Program-made: the position numbers and the translations under genes
Shown here: positions 1-13,500 of the stretch, one piece after another
Numbering within the stretch: position 1 is the first letter of the stretch
Layout of the letters: each line of letters opens with the position of its first letter
Assembly: GCA_026874595.1 (NCBI GenBank)
Contig: CM049306.1
Span: 98,569,642-98,633,641, forward strand
DNA from: Sipunculus nudus
Taxonomy: Eukaryota; Annelida; Sipuncula; Golfingiida; Sipunculidae
Direction of reading: 5' to 3'
DNA: 64,000 nucleotides
The notes under the pieces: generated by a model
What the model was told of the DNA's origin: nothing
What the model saw: only the letters and a program-made list of their open reading frames with translations
Databases searched by the model: none

Positions 1-120
1 TTCATCCCGTTAATTTAACATCGATTTGTCTAACCCTTACCTGTCAAACCGTTGTTTATTTATGTATATATTGCTTCAAAAGCTGTAATTCTGTTACCGT
101 ATATTATATTCATGTGTGTG

Positions 121-177
<57 letters not shown>

Positions 178-915
178 CTTCAAACATTTTATTTTACAAT
201 GATTGTACAACTAGTAAAAAAATAATGCCCGGTGTTTTGTTTAGCCTAAAAACCTGCGGTCATTTAACGGTCCACTACAAATCACTTTCATAACAACGCC
301 AGGAATCTAACCCTAGTCGAAAGAAGGATAGCCGAGCGTTTAACCACTCGTCTATATATTTATATTTAATTAACTTTTTTTGTTTTTGTTTTGGTTGAAA
401 CTATAGGTTTCATCATTGAATAATCCTAGTGTCTAATTCAAGTAAAACATGCTGAATTTGAAGAATTAGAATCTATCATTATTTTGTTCATCTCAACATT
501 AAATCAATTTAAAATTACCCCGAGTAACATGGCAGTCTTTACACCAATAATTTAAAGTTTTTCTACCAGAAAGCCCGCAGAAGCTTAATTAGTGGAGTAA
601 ATGTACGCTACCGATGTAAGAATATATACTTCTGGCCAAAAGACGTGAATATGCCTTCAACTGATGTAACTAATACGATGAGCTGAAGAGGTGTAATATA
701 AACCAAACCTCCTCAAGTAAATTACCGAATCTTTCAGATGTTCTGGGTAATTAGCTGATGACTTTGATGTATGTGTGCATTAGGAAAGCTACCATGTATA
801 CAGCCTGAAGACTCATTCACAGACTGACTGTATCATATTGCGACATTAGATTAGAATTATCTACATTATCTATGAAATGGACTGGTCAAACCGATCATGA
901 ATAACAAATAAACAT

Positions 916-918
<3 letters not shown>
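1..918. other. AT-rich intergenic DNA with one TA microsatellite
   Basis: No coding signal was seen. A (TA)n microsatellite occupies about 125-172. The rest is AT-rich unique-looking sequence with stops in all frames. Confidence 0.6.

Positions 919-967
<49 letters not shown>
919..967. repeat. (TA)n microsatellite, left flank of hAT-like element
   Basis: This is an uninterrupted TA dinucleotide run. A matching run starts at 1848, so the element at 968-1847 appears to have inserted into, or carries on both sides, a TA array. Confidence 0.85.
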
Positions 968-972
<5 letters not shown>

Positions 973-1844
973 GTGGGAGTCGGTTCCTTTTTCGTAATCG
1001 ATCATCGGTTTGGGCAAACCGACTGATGATCGATTATTAATCGGTTCAGACAAATATATGCAATTATCAAAGAAATATGCAATTATCTGTGAAACTGTAC
1101 CTACGTTTCCCAGGCAGGTATTCTCCTCTCGCGCACGAGGGTAACGATCCTTCCACGTATAAAGAATACTTTTAAGGATCAAATTTAACGATCGGCAACG
1201 TCGGGTAATATCTTTCATAATGGAATTTACAAGCATCTAAGAATGTTAGGCCTATAAAGGGGCTGTTTTTCCAGCACATGAAGGCATGATTGCGCTTGGG
1301 GCAGATCATACAAAAAAATTGCAGACTAGTCCAAAAAAAAAAACTGAAATCCAAATACTCGACCGGCCGGGTTAGCCCCAACAAAGAATTTTTTTAAGGA
1401 CGGCCTAAACAGCGGCACCTGGCATCGGTTGAATAGATTATTTCAAAGAGAATCTCGCAAAATTGACATAGACCTGGAGAATTCATGGAGTATTTTAACG
1501 CCTTCTCGCCCATATTTTGCAATGTACATTTCCGCTAGAAAACTCTCCGCTAATTCTGCAGCTCCCTGCGAGTTCACAGATAATAAGTTTAAAAATTCCT
1601 CCGTTCTGGCATCTACCGTGTCATACTAAGTTACATACGGAAGTTATCTGGGAACACAGACTCATTATATGAAGCGCGGAATGGGGTAAAGAAATGGAAG
1701 AATAATTTTTGCCTTTAACATAAAGGCATTCTGGAAAAAAAAATCATTATTATGATGTAATCGAAAGTTGCCTTTGGTAATCGAGCGCTTAAAAGTGGCA
1801 GCAAACCGACTGACTTTCGATAAAACTCGATGATCGGCCCACCA

Positions 1845-1847
<3 letters not shown>
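968..1847. mobile_element. 880-bp non-autonomous hAT-like element
   Basis: The two ends are inverted. TATTGGTGGG is at 968-977, and CCCACCACTA at 1838-1847 reads TAGTGGTGGG on the other strand. Subterminal copies of GATGATCG and aaccgac also occur at both ends in inverted order. Short ends of the form YAGNGGTGG are typical of hAT elements. The interior has no intact transposase, only a possible remnant at 1446-1625. Both sides are (TA)n, so an 8-bp target duplication cannot be read. Confidence 0.6.
1446..1625 (-). pseudogene. possible transposase remnant inside the hAT-like element
   Basis: This 60-codon stretch on the minus strand is open between a TAG (1626-1628) and a TGA (1443-1445) and has coding-like composition. 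It starts YDTVDARTEEFLNLL and includes AAELAESFLAEMYIAKYG. The pattern (short acidic N-terminus, EEFL followed by a helix-rich stretch) is reminiscent of the DUF4371 region of hAT transposases such as those in the ZNF862 group. The resemblance is weak and was judged by eye. It fits the location between hAT-like ends. No start, catalytic residues or downstream dimerisation domain are visible, so it is at best a fragment. Confidence 0.25.

Positions 1848-1896
<49 letters not shown>
1848..1896. repeat. (TA)n microsatellite, right flank of hAT-like element
   Basis: TA dinucleotide run directly abutting the inverted end at 1847. A shorter TA run follows at 2011-2030. Confidence 0.85.
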
Positions 1897-1900
<4 letters not shown>

Positions 1901-4520
1901 CTAATATTAAGAGTGACGCCTTTTAGAAAGGCTAACTTGTTTATTAATAATAATCTTTATATTTACCTACGCTTCAACTACAGACTTACACGGCTATACC
2001 ACTTATTACCATATATATATATATATATATGGAGAGTACTCTTGAAGGGGTTCTGTTTTGCGCCCATGAGGTATGAGGGTGGGTTTAACATGAATCTTCT
2101 CTCCTGCATCTGTTCCTCTGATATACCAAGAAAGGAACATTGGCTCTACTCTTATATATTTTTTCAAACAATGTATACACAGAGAAACAGTACAGAGAAA
2201 TTCAGATAACATTAATTCATCACACATACTAACACAGATAGCACAGGTTCATCACGTATGCTAAGACAGATAGCATAGGTTCACCACATATACTAAGACA
2301 AATAGCACAGGTTCACCATACATACTAAGACAGATAGCACAGTTTTGATCACATAAGCTAAGACAGATAGCACAGGTTCATCACGTATACTAACACGGAT
2401 AGCACAGGTTTATCACGTATACTAACACAGATAGCACAGGTTCATCACCTATACAAACACAAATAGCGCAGGTTCACCACATATACTAAGACAGATAGCA
2501 CAGGTTCACCATACATAATAAGACAAATAGCAAAGATTTGATCACATAAGCTAAGACAGATAGCACAGGTTCACCACATATACTAAGACAGATAGCACAG
2601 GTTCATCACGTATACTAACACAGATAGCACAGGTTTATCACGTATACTAACACAGATAGCACAGGTTCATTACATATACTAAGACAGATAGCACAGGTTC
2701 ACCACATATACTAAGACAGTTAGCACAGGCTCATCACGTATACTTTTACAGATAGCACAGGCTCATTACTTATACTAACACAGATACTAAGACGGATAGC
2801 ACAGGTTCATCACGTATACTAACACAGATAGCACAGGTTCATCACGTATACTAACACAGATAGCACAGGTTCATCACGTATACTAACACAGATAGCACAG
2901 GTTCATTACATATACTAAGACAGATAGCACAGGTTCACCACATATACTAAGACAGATAGCACAGGTTCATTACATATACTAAGACAGATAACACAGGCTC
3001 ATCACGTATACTAACACAGATAGCACAGGCTCATCACGTATACTAACACAGATAGCACAGGTTCACCACATATACTAAGACAGATAGCACAGGTTCATCA
3101 CGTATACTATTACAGATAGCACAGGCTAATTACTTATACTAACACAGATAGCACAGGTTCATCACGTATACAAACACAAATAGCACAGGTTCACCACATA
3201 TACTAAGACAGATAGCACAGGTTCACCATACATAATAAGACAAATAGCAAAGATTTGATCACATAAGCTAAGACAGATAGCACAGGTTCACCACATATAC
3301 TAAGACAGATAGCACAGGTTCATCACGTATACTAACACAGATAGCACAGGTTCATCACGTATACTAACACAGATAGCACAGGTTCATTACATATACTAAG
3401 ACAGATAGCACAGGTTCACCACATATACTAAGACAGTTAGCACAGGCTCATCACGTATACTTTTACAGATAGCACAGGCTCATTACTTATACTAACACAG
3501 ATAGCACAGGTTCATCACGAATACTAAGACGGATAGCACAGGTTCATCACGTATACTAACACAGATAGCACAGGTTCATCACGTATACTAACACAGATAG
3601 CACAGGTTCATCACGTATACTAACACAGATAGCACAGGTTCACCACATATACTAAGACAGATAGCACAGGTTCACCATACATAATAAGACAATTAGCACA
3701 GATTTGATCACATAAGCTAAGACAGATAGCACAGGTTCACCACATATACTAAGACAGATAGCACAGGTTCATCACGTATACTAACACAGATAGCACAGGT
3801 TCATCACGTATACTAACACAGATAGCACAGGTTCATTACATATACTAAGACAGATAGCACAGGTTCACCACATATACTAAGACAGATAGCACAGGTCCAT
3901 TACATATACTAAGACAGATAGCACAGGCTCATCACGTATACTAACACAGATAGCACAGGCTCATCACGTATACTAACACAGATAGCACAGGTTCACCACA
4001 TATACTAAGACAGATAGCACAGGTTCATCACGTATACTATTACAGATAGCACAGGCTCATTACTTATACTAACACAGATAGCACAGGTTCATCACGAATA
4101 CTAAGACAGATAGCACAGGTTCATTACTTATACTTAGACTGATGGCACAGATTCTACACGTATACTAAGACAGATAGCATAGGTTCATCACGTATACTTA
4201 GACAGATAGCACAGGTTCATTACTTATACTTAGTCAGATAGCACAGGTTCATCACGGTTACTAACACAGATAGCACAGGTTCATCATGTATACTTAGACA
4301 GATGTCACATATTCTTCACGTATACTAAAACAGCACAGGTTCACGACGTATTATATCACACATAGCACAGATTGATCACAAAAAGTAAGACAGGTAGCAT
4401 AGGTTAATCACATATTCTTAGACAGATAGCACAGGTTAATCATTTATACTTAAATAGATAGCACAGGTTCATCACTTATACTAAGACAGATAGCACAGGT
4501 TCATCACGTATTATAACACA

Positions 4521-5790
4521 GAAAGTAAACAGTTTGATCACATAAACTAAGACTGATAGCACTGGTTCTTCACGTATACCTAGACAGATAGCACAGGTTC
4601 ATCACGTATACTAAGACAGATAGCACAGGTTCATCATGTATTATAACACAGATAGCACAGGTTCATCACTTATACTTAGACAGATAGCACAGGTTCATCA
4701 CGTATGCTCAGACAGCACAGGTTCATCACGTATTATATCACAGATAACACAGATTGATCACGAAAACTAAGACAGCATAGGTTCATCACATATTCTTAGA
4801 CAGATAGCACAGGTTCATCATTTATACTTAAATATATAGCACAGGTTCATCACGTGTTAAAACACAGATAGCGCAGGTTCATCACTTATACTAAGACAGA
4901 TAGCACAGGTTCATTACGTATTATAACACAGAAAGTAAATAGCTTGATCACATAAACTAAGACTGATAGCACTGGTTCTTCACTTATACCTAGACAGATA
5001 GCACAGGTTCATCACGTATACTAAGACAGATAGCACAGGTTCATCATGTATTATAACACAGATAGCACAGGTTCATCACTTATACTTAGACAGATAGCAC
5101 AGGTTCATCACGTATGCTCAGACAGCACAGGTTCATCACGTATTATATCACAGATAACACAGATTGATCACGAAAACTAAGACAGCATAGGTTCATCACA
5201 TATTCTTAGACAGATAGCACAGGTTCATCATTTATACTTAAATATATAGCACAGGTTCATCACGTGTTAAAACACAGATAGCGCAGGTTCATCACTTATA
5301 CTAAGGCAGATAGCACAGGTTCATCACGTATTATAACACAGAAAGTAAATAGTTTGATCACATAAACTAAGACTGATAGCACTGGTTCTTCACTTATACC
5401 TAGACAGATAGCACAGGTTCATCACGTATACTAAGACAGATAGCACAGGTTCATCACGTATACTAACACAGATAGCACAGGTTTATCACGTATTATAACA
5501 CAGATAGCACAGGTTCATCACTTATACTTAGACAGATAGCACAGGTTCATCACATATGCTAAGACAGCAAAGGTTCATCACGTATTATATCACAGATAAC
5601 ACAGATTGATCACAAAAACTAAGACAGGATAGGTTCATCACATATTCTTAGACAGATAGCACAGGTTCATCATTTATACTTAAATATATAGCACAGGTTC
5701 ATCACGTGTTAAAACACAGATAGCGCAGGTTCATCACTTATACTAAGACAGATAGGACAGGTTCATCACGTGTTATAACACAGAAAGTAA
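4521..5790. repeat. ~410-bp higher-order repeats within class A satellite
   Basis: The rare variant GAAAGTAAA(c/t)AG followed by TTGATCACATAAAC recurs at 4521, 4931, 5341 and 5783. The spacings are 410, 410 and 442 bp, the last being one extra 32-bp unit. Intervening variant units also match in order, showing recent amplification of multi-unit blocks. Confidence 0.85.
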
Positions 5791-6845
5791 ATAGTTTGAT
5801 CACATAAACTAAGACTGATAGCACTGGTTCTTCACTTATTCCTAGACAGATAGCACAGGTTCATCACGTAAACTAAGACAGATAGCACAGGTTCATCACG
5901 TATACTAAGACAGATAGTATAGGTTCATCACGTATACTTAGACAGATAGCACAGGTTCACACTAATACTAACACAGATAGCACAGGTTCATCACGTATAC
6001 TAAGACAGATAGCACAGGTTCATCACGTATACTAAGATAGATAATATAGGTTCATCACGTATACTTAGACAGATAGCACAGGTTCACACGAATACTAACA
6101 CAGATAACACAGGTTCATCACGTATACTAAGACAGACAGCACAGGTTCATCACGTATACTAAGAAATATAGCACAGTTTCATCCTACACATTAGAACGGA
6201 AGGAACAGGTTCATCAGGCGTAGTAAGAGAAATAAGACAGGTTCATTACGCACACTTAGACAAATAGCACAGTTACAACACGCATAATAATAAAAAGCAC
6301 TAGTCACAGATGACACAGGTTCACTAAGCCATAATAAGACATAAAGCATAGGTTCATCATGCATAATAAGACATCATAGGTTGATTTCGCACACTTAAAC
6401 ATTCAAAACGAATTCATCACGCATATACTTAGACAAACCGCACAGGTTCATTACGCACACGTAAACAGGTTCAAAACGCACGCTTAGACAGAAAGCGTAG
6501 GTTCACCATTCATATGTAACACAGGTTTACGTGTTTATCAAACCGAGAAATCAGGTTCTTAACGCACACCAAGACAAATAACAGGATCATCACGCACACC
6601 AAAACAGATAACATGGGCTATCACCACATACCAAGACTGATAACACGGGTTATCACCACATATTAAGACAGATAACATGGGCTCACCATATACTAAGACA
6701 GATAACACGGACTATCACCACATACTAAAACAGATAACAGGGGCTATCAACACATACTCAGACAGATAACACGGGCTATCACCACATACTAAGACAGATA
6801 ACACGGGCTCACCATATACTAAGACAGATAACACGGGCTATCATC
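5761..6845. repeat. satellite segmental duplication, copy 1 (partner at +3434 bp)
   Basis: Unusual sequence such as AACCGAGAAATCAGGTTCTT (6541) and GAAAGTAAATAGTTTGATC (5783) recurs exactly 3434 bp downstream (9975 and 9217). The matching block covers the A-to-B transition and runs to about 6845, so the A-to-B block itself was duplicated. Confidence 0.85.
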
Positions 6846-9194
6846 ACATACTAAGACAGATAACACGGACTACCACCACACACTAAGACAGATTACACGG
6901 GCTCACCATATACTGAGACAGAAAACACGGGTTATCATCACATACTCAGACAGATAACACGGGCTCACCATATACTAACAAAGATAACACGGGCTATCAC
7001 CATATACTGAGACAGAAAACACGGGCTATCACCACATACTAAGACAGATAACACGGGCTCACCATATACTGAGACAGAAAACACGGGCTATCATCACATA
7101 CTCAGACAGATAACACGGGCTCACCATATACTAAGACAGAAAACACGGGCTATCACCATATACTGAGACAGAAAACACGGGCTATCACCACATACTAAGA
7201 CATATAACACGGGTTTACCATATATTAACACAGACATCACAGGGCTATCACCACATACTAAAAGCGAAAACACGGGCTATCACCACATACTAAGACCAGA
7301 TAACACGGGCTACACTACATACTTAGACAGATAACATGGGCTATTACCACATACTAAGACAGATAACTCGGGCTATCACTACATACTGAGACAGATAACA
7401 CGGGCTATCACCATATACTAAGACAGATAACACGGGCTTTCAACACATATTCAGACAGATAACAGGGGCTATCAACACATACTCAGACAGATAACACGGA
7501 CTATCACCATATACTGAGACAGAAAACACGGGCTATCACCACATACTAAGACAGATAACAGGGGCTCACCATATACTGAGACAGAAAACACGGGCTATCA
7601 CCACATACTAAGACAGATAACACGGGCTATCACCACATACTAAGACAGAAAACACGGGCTATCACCACATACTTAGACAGATAAAACGGGCTCACCGTAT
7701 ACTAAGACAGAAAACACGGGCTATCACCACATACTAAGACTGATAACACGGGCTCACCATGTACTAAGACAGAAAACACGGGCTATCATCACATACTAAG
7801 ACAGATAACAGGGGCAATCACCACATACTAAGACAGATAACACGGGCTATCACCACATACTAAGACAGATAACACGGGCTCACCATATACTGAGACAGAA
7901 AACACGGGCTATCACCACATACTAAGACAGATAACACGGGCTCACCATATACTGAGACAGAAAACACGGGCTATCACCACATACTAAGACAGATCACACG
8001 GGCTTTTACCACATACTAAGACAGATAACACGGGCTATCACCACATACTAAGACAGATAACACGGGCTCTCCATATACTAAGACAGAAAACACGGGCTAT
8101 CACCACATACTAAGACAGATAACACGGGCTCACCATATACTAAGACAGATAACACGGGCTATCACCACATACTAAGACAATTAACACGGGCTATCACCAC
8201 ATATTCAGACAGATAACACGGGCTATCAACACATACTCAGACAGATAACACGGACTATCACCAAATACTTAGACAGAAAACACGGGCTATCACCACATAC
8301 TAAGACAGATAACACGGGCTCACCGTATACTAAGACAGAAAACACGGGCTATCACCATATACTAAGACAGATAACACGGGCTATCACCACATATTCAGAC
8401 AGATAGCACGGGCTATCAACACATACTAAGACAGATAACACGGGCTATCACCACATATTCAGACAGATAACACGGGCTATCATCACATACTAAGACAGAT
8501 AACACGGGCTCACCATATACTGAGACAGAAAACACGGACTATCATCACATACTAAGACAGATAACACGGGCTCACCATATACTGAGACAGAAAACACGGG
8601 CTATCACCACATACTAAGAGAGATAACACGGGCTATCACCACATACTAAGACAGATAACAGGGGCTATCACCACATACTAAGACAGATAACATGGGCTCA
8701 CCATATACTAAGACAGAAAACACGGGCTATCACCACATACAAAGACAGATAACACGGGCTATCACCACATATTCAGACAGATAACAGGGGCTATCAACAC
8801 ATACTCAGACAGATAACACGGACTATCACCATATTCTGAGACAGAAAACACGGGCTATCACCACATACTAAGACAGATAACAGGGGCTCACCACATACTA
8901 AGACAGATAACACGGGCTCACCACATACTAAAACAGATAACACGGGCTATCACCACATACTAAGACAGATATCACGGGCTCACCATATACTAAGACAGAA
9001 AATAGGGCTATCACCACATACTAAGACAGATAACACGGGCTATCACCACTTACTAAGACAGATAACACGGGCTCACCACATACTAAAACAGATAACACGG
9101 GCTATCACCACATACTAAGACAGATAACACGGGCTCACCATGTACTAAGACAGAAATAACGGGCTATTACCACATACTAAGACAGATAGCACAG

Positions 9195-10279
9195 GTTCAT
9201 CACGTGTTATAACACAGAAAGTAAATAGTTTGATCACATAAACTAAGACTGATAGCACTGGTTCTTCACTTATACCTAGACAGATGGCACAGGTTGATCA
9301 CGTAAACTAAGACAGATAGCACAGGTTCATCACGTATACTAAGACAGATAGTATAGGTTCATCACGTGTACTTTGACAGATAGCACAGGTTCACACGAAT
9401 ACTAACACAGATAGCACAGGTTCATCACGTATACTAAGACAGATAGCACAGGTTCATCACGTATACTAAGATAGATAATATAGGTTCATCACGTATACTT
9501 AGACAGATAGCACAGGTTCACACGAATACTAACACAGATAGCACAGGTTCATCACGTATACTAAGACAGACAGCATAGGTTCATCACGTATACTAAGAAA
9601 TATAGCACAGTTTCATCCTACACATTAGGACGGAAGGAACAGGTTCATCACGCGTAGTAAGAGAAATAAGACAGGTTCATTACGCACACTAAGACAAATA
9701 GCACAGTTACAACACGCATAATAATAAAAAGCACTGGTCACAGATGACACAGGTTCACTAAGCCATAATAAGACATAAAGCATAGGTTCATCATGCATAA
9801 TAAGACATCATAGGTTGATTTCGCACACTTAAACATTCAAAACGAATTCATCACGCATATACTTAGACAAACCGCACAGATTCATTACGCACACGTAAAC
9901 AGGTACAAAACGCACGCTTAGACAGAAAGCGTAGGTTCACCATTCATATGTAACACAGGTTTACGTGTTTATCAAACCGAGAAATCAGGTTCTTAACGCA
10001 CACCAAGACAGATAACAGGATCATCACGCACACCAAAACAGATAACACGGGCTATCACCACATACCAAGACTGATAACACGGGTTATCACCACATATTAA
10101 GACAGATAACATGGGCTCACCATATACTAAGACAGATAACACGGACTATCACCACATACTAAAACAGATAAAAGGGGCTATCAACACATACTCAGACAGA
10201 TAACACGGGCTATCACCACATACTAAGACAGATAACACGGGCTCACCATATACTAAGACAGATAACACGGGCTATCACC
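9195..10279. repeat. satellite segmental duplication, copy 2
   Basis: This is the near-identical copy of 5761-6845 at a constant offset of 3434 bp. It reintroduces class A units in the middle of class B DNA. Confidence 0.85.
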
Positions 10280-11040
10280 ACATACTCAGACAGATAACAC
10301 GGGCTATCTCCACATACTAAGAGAGATAACAGGGGCTATCACCACATACTTAGACAGATAACACGGGCTCACCACATACTAAAACAGATAACACGGGCTA
10401 TCACCACAAATTCAGACAGATAACAGGGGCTATCACCACATACTAAGACAGAAAACACGGGCTCACCATATACTAGGACAGAAAACACGGGCTATCACCA
10501 CATACTAAGACAGAACACGGGCTATCACCATATACTAAGACAGATAACACGGGCTATCACCACATACTAAGACAGATAAGAGGGGCTATCACCACATACT
10601 CAGACAGATAACACAGGCTATCACCACATACTTAGACAGATAACACGGGCTCACCAAATACTAAGACAGATAACACGGGCTATCACCACATACAAAGACA
10701 GATAACAGGCGCTATAGCCACATACTCAGACAGATAACACGGGCTATCACCACATACTAAGACAGATAACAGGGGCTCTCCATATACAAGGACAGATAAC
10801 ACGGGCTATCACCACATACTAAGACAGATAACACGGGCTCACCATGTACTAAGACAGAAAACACTGGCTATCACCACATACTAAAACTGATAACACGGGC
10901 TATCACCACATACTTAGACAGATAACACGGGCTATCTCCACATACTAAGAGAGATAACAGGGGCTATCACCACATACTTAGACAGATAACACGGGCTCAC
11001 CACATACTAAAACAGATAACACGGGCTATCACCACATACT

Positions 11041-13500
11041 AAGACAGATAACACGGGCTAAAACCACATACTAAGAGAGATAACAGGGGCTCACCATATA
11101 CTAAGACAGATAACACGGGCTATCACCACATACTAAGACAGATAAGAGGGGCTATCACCACATACTCAGACAGATAACACAGGCTATCACCACATACTTA
11201 GACAGATAACACGGGCTCACCAAATACTAAGACAGATAACACGGGCTATCACCACATACTAAGACAGATAACACGGGCTATCACCATATACTAAGACAGA
11301 TAACACGGGCTATCACCACATACTAAGACAGATAAGAGGGGTATCAACAAAATACTCAGACAGATAACACAGGCTATCACCACATACTTAGACAGATAAC
11401 ACGGGCTCACCAAATACTAAGACAGATAACACGGGCTATCACCACATACAAAGACAGATAACAGGCGCTATAACCACATACTCAGACAGATAACACGGGC
11501 TATCACCACATACTAAGACAGATAACAGGGGCTCACCATATACTAGGACAGATAACACGGGCTATCACCACATACTAAGATAGATAACACGGGCTATTAC
11601 CACATACTAAGACAGATAACACGGGCTATCACCACATACTAAGACAGATAACACGGGCTATCACCACAAATTCAGACAGATAACAGGGGCTATCAACACA
11701 TACTCAGACAGATAACACGGACTATCACCATATAGTGAGAAAGAAAACACGGGCTCACCATATACTAAGACTGAAATCACGGGCTATCACCACATACTAA
11801 GACAGATAACACGGGCTATCACCATATACTAAGACAGATAACACGGGCTATCACCACATACTAAGACATATAACAGGGGCTATCACCACATACTCAAACA
11901 GATAACACGGGCTATCACCACATACTTAGACAGATAACACGGGCTCACCAAATACTAAGACAAATAACACGGGCTATCACGACATACTAAGACAGATAAC
12001 AGGGGCTATAACCACATACTCAGACAGATAACACGGGCTATCACCACATACTAAGACAGATAACAGGGGCTCACCATATACTCAGACAGATAACACGGGC
12101 TATCTCCACATACTAAGACAAATAACACGGGCTATCACCACATACTAAGACAGATAACAGGGGCTATAACCACATACTCAGACAGATTATAACGGCTATC
12201 ACCACATACTAAGACAGATAACACGGGCTCACCAAATACTAAAACACGGGCTATCACCACATACTAAAACAGATAACACGGGCTCACCATGTACTAAGAC
12301 AGAAAACACTGGCTATCACCACATACTAAAACAGATAACACGGGCTATCACCACATACTAAGACAGATAACACGGGCTAAAACCACATACTAAGAGAGAT
12401 AACATGGGCTCACCATATACTAAGACAGATAACACGGGCTATCACCACATACTAAGACAGATAAGAGGGGCTATCACCACATACTCAGACAGATAACACA
12501 GGCTATCACCACATACTTAGACAGATAACACGGGCTCACCAAATACTATGACAGATAACACGGGCTATCACCACATACTAAGACAGATAACACGGGCTAT
12601 CACCATATACTAATACAGATAACATGGGCTATCACCACATACTAAGACAGATAAGAGGGGCTATCAACAAAATACTCAGACAGATAACACAGGCTATCAC
12701 CACATACTTAGACAGATAACACGGGCTCACCAAATACTAAGACAGATAACACGGGCTATCACCACATACAAAGACAGATAACAGGCGCTATAACCACATA
12801 CTCAGACAGATAACACGGGCTATCACCACATACTAAGACAGATAACAGGGGCTCACCATATACTAGGACAGATAACACGGGCTATCACCACATACTAAGA
12901 TAGATAACACGGGCTATTACCACATACTAAGACAGATAACACGGGCTATCACCACATACTAAGACAGATAACACGGGCTATCATCACAAATTCAGACAGA
13001 TAACAGGGGCTATCAACACATACTCAGACAGATAACACGGACTATCACCATATACTGAGAAAGAAAACACGGGCTCACCATATACTAAGACTGAAATCAC
13101 GGGCTATCACCACATACTAAGACAGATAACACGGGCTATCACCATATACTAAGACAGATAACACGGGCTATCACCACATACTAAGACATATAACAGGGGC
13201 TATCACCACATACTCAAACAGATAACACGGGCTATCACCACATACTTAGACAGATAACACGGGCTCACCAAATACTAAGACAAATAACACGGGCTATCAC
13301 CACATACTAAGACAGATAACAGGGGCTATAACCACATACTCAGACAGATAACACGGGCTATCACCACATACTAAGACAGATAACAGGGGCTCACCATATA
13401 CTAAGACAGATAACACGGGCTATCTCCACATACTAAGACAGATTATACGGGCTATCACCACATACTAAGACAGATAACACGGGCTCACCAAATACTAAAA
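11041..13500. repeat. ~1320-bp higher-order duplication within class B satellite
   Basis: Diagnostic variants repeat with an offset of 1320 bp: ACAGGCGCTATAACC at 11461 and 12781, CTGAAATCACGGG at 11771 and 13091, TACTCAAACAG at 11891 and 13211. The second copy lacks about 64 bp (two units) near 13440, seen as the offset shifting to 1256 at the ATTATA variant (12185 and 13441). Confidence 0.8.

Noticed and set aside
1172-1384. BED/TTF-type zinc finger (FFCMICPKRNH) on the minus strand
   Set aside because: Cysteine and histidine spacing is only loosely right, and it would lie downstream of the transposase-like fragment, the wrong order for a hAT protein.
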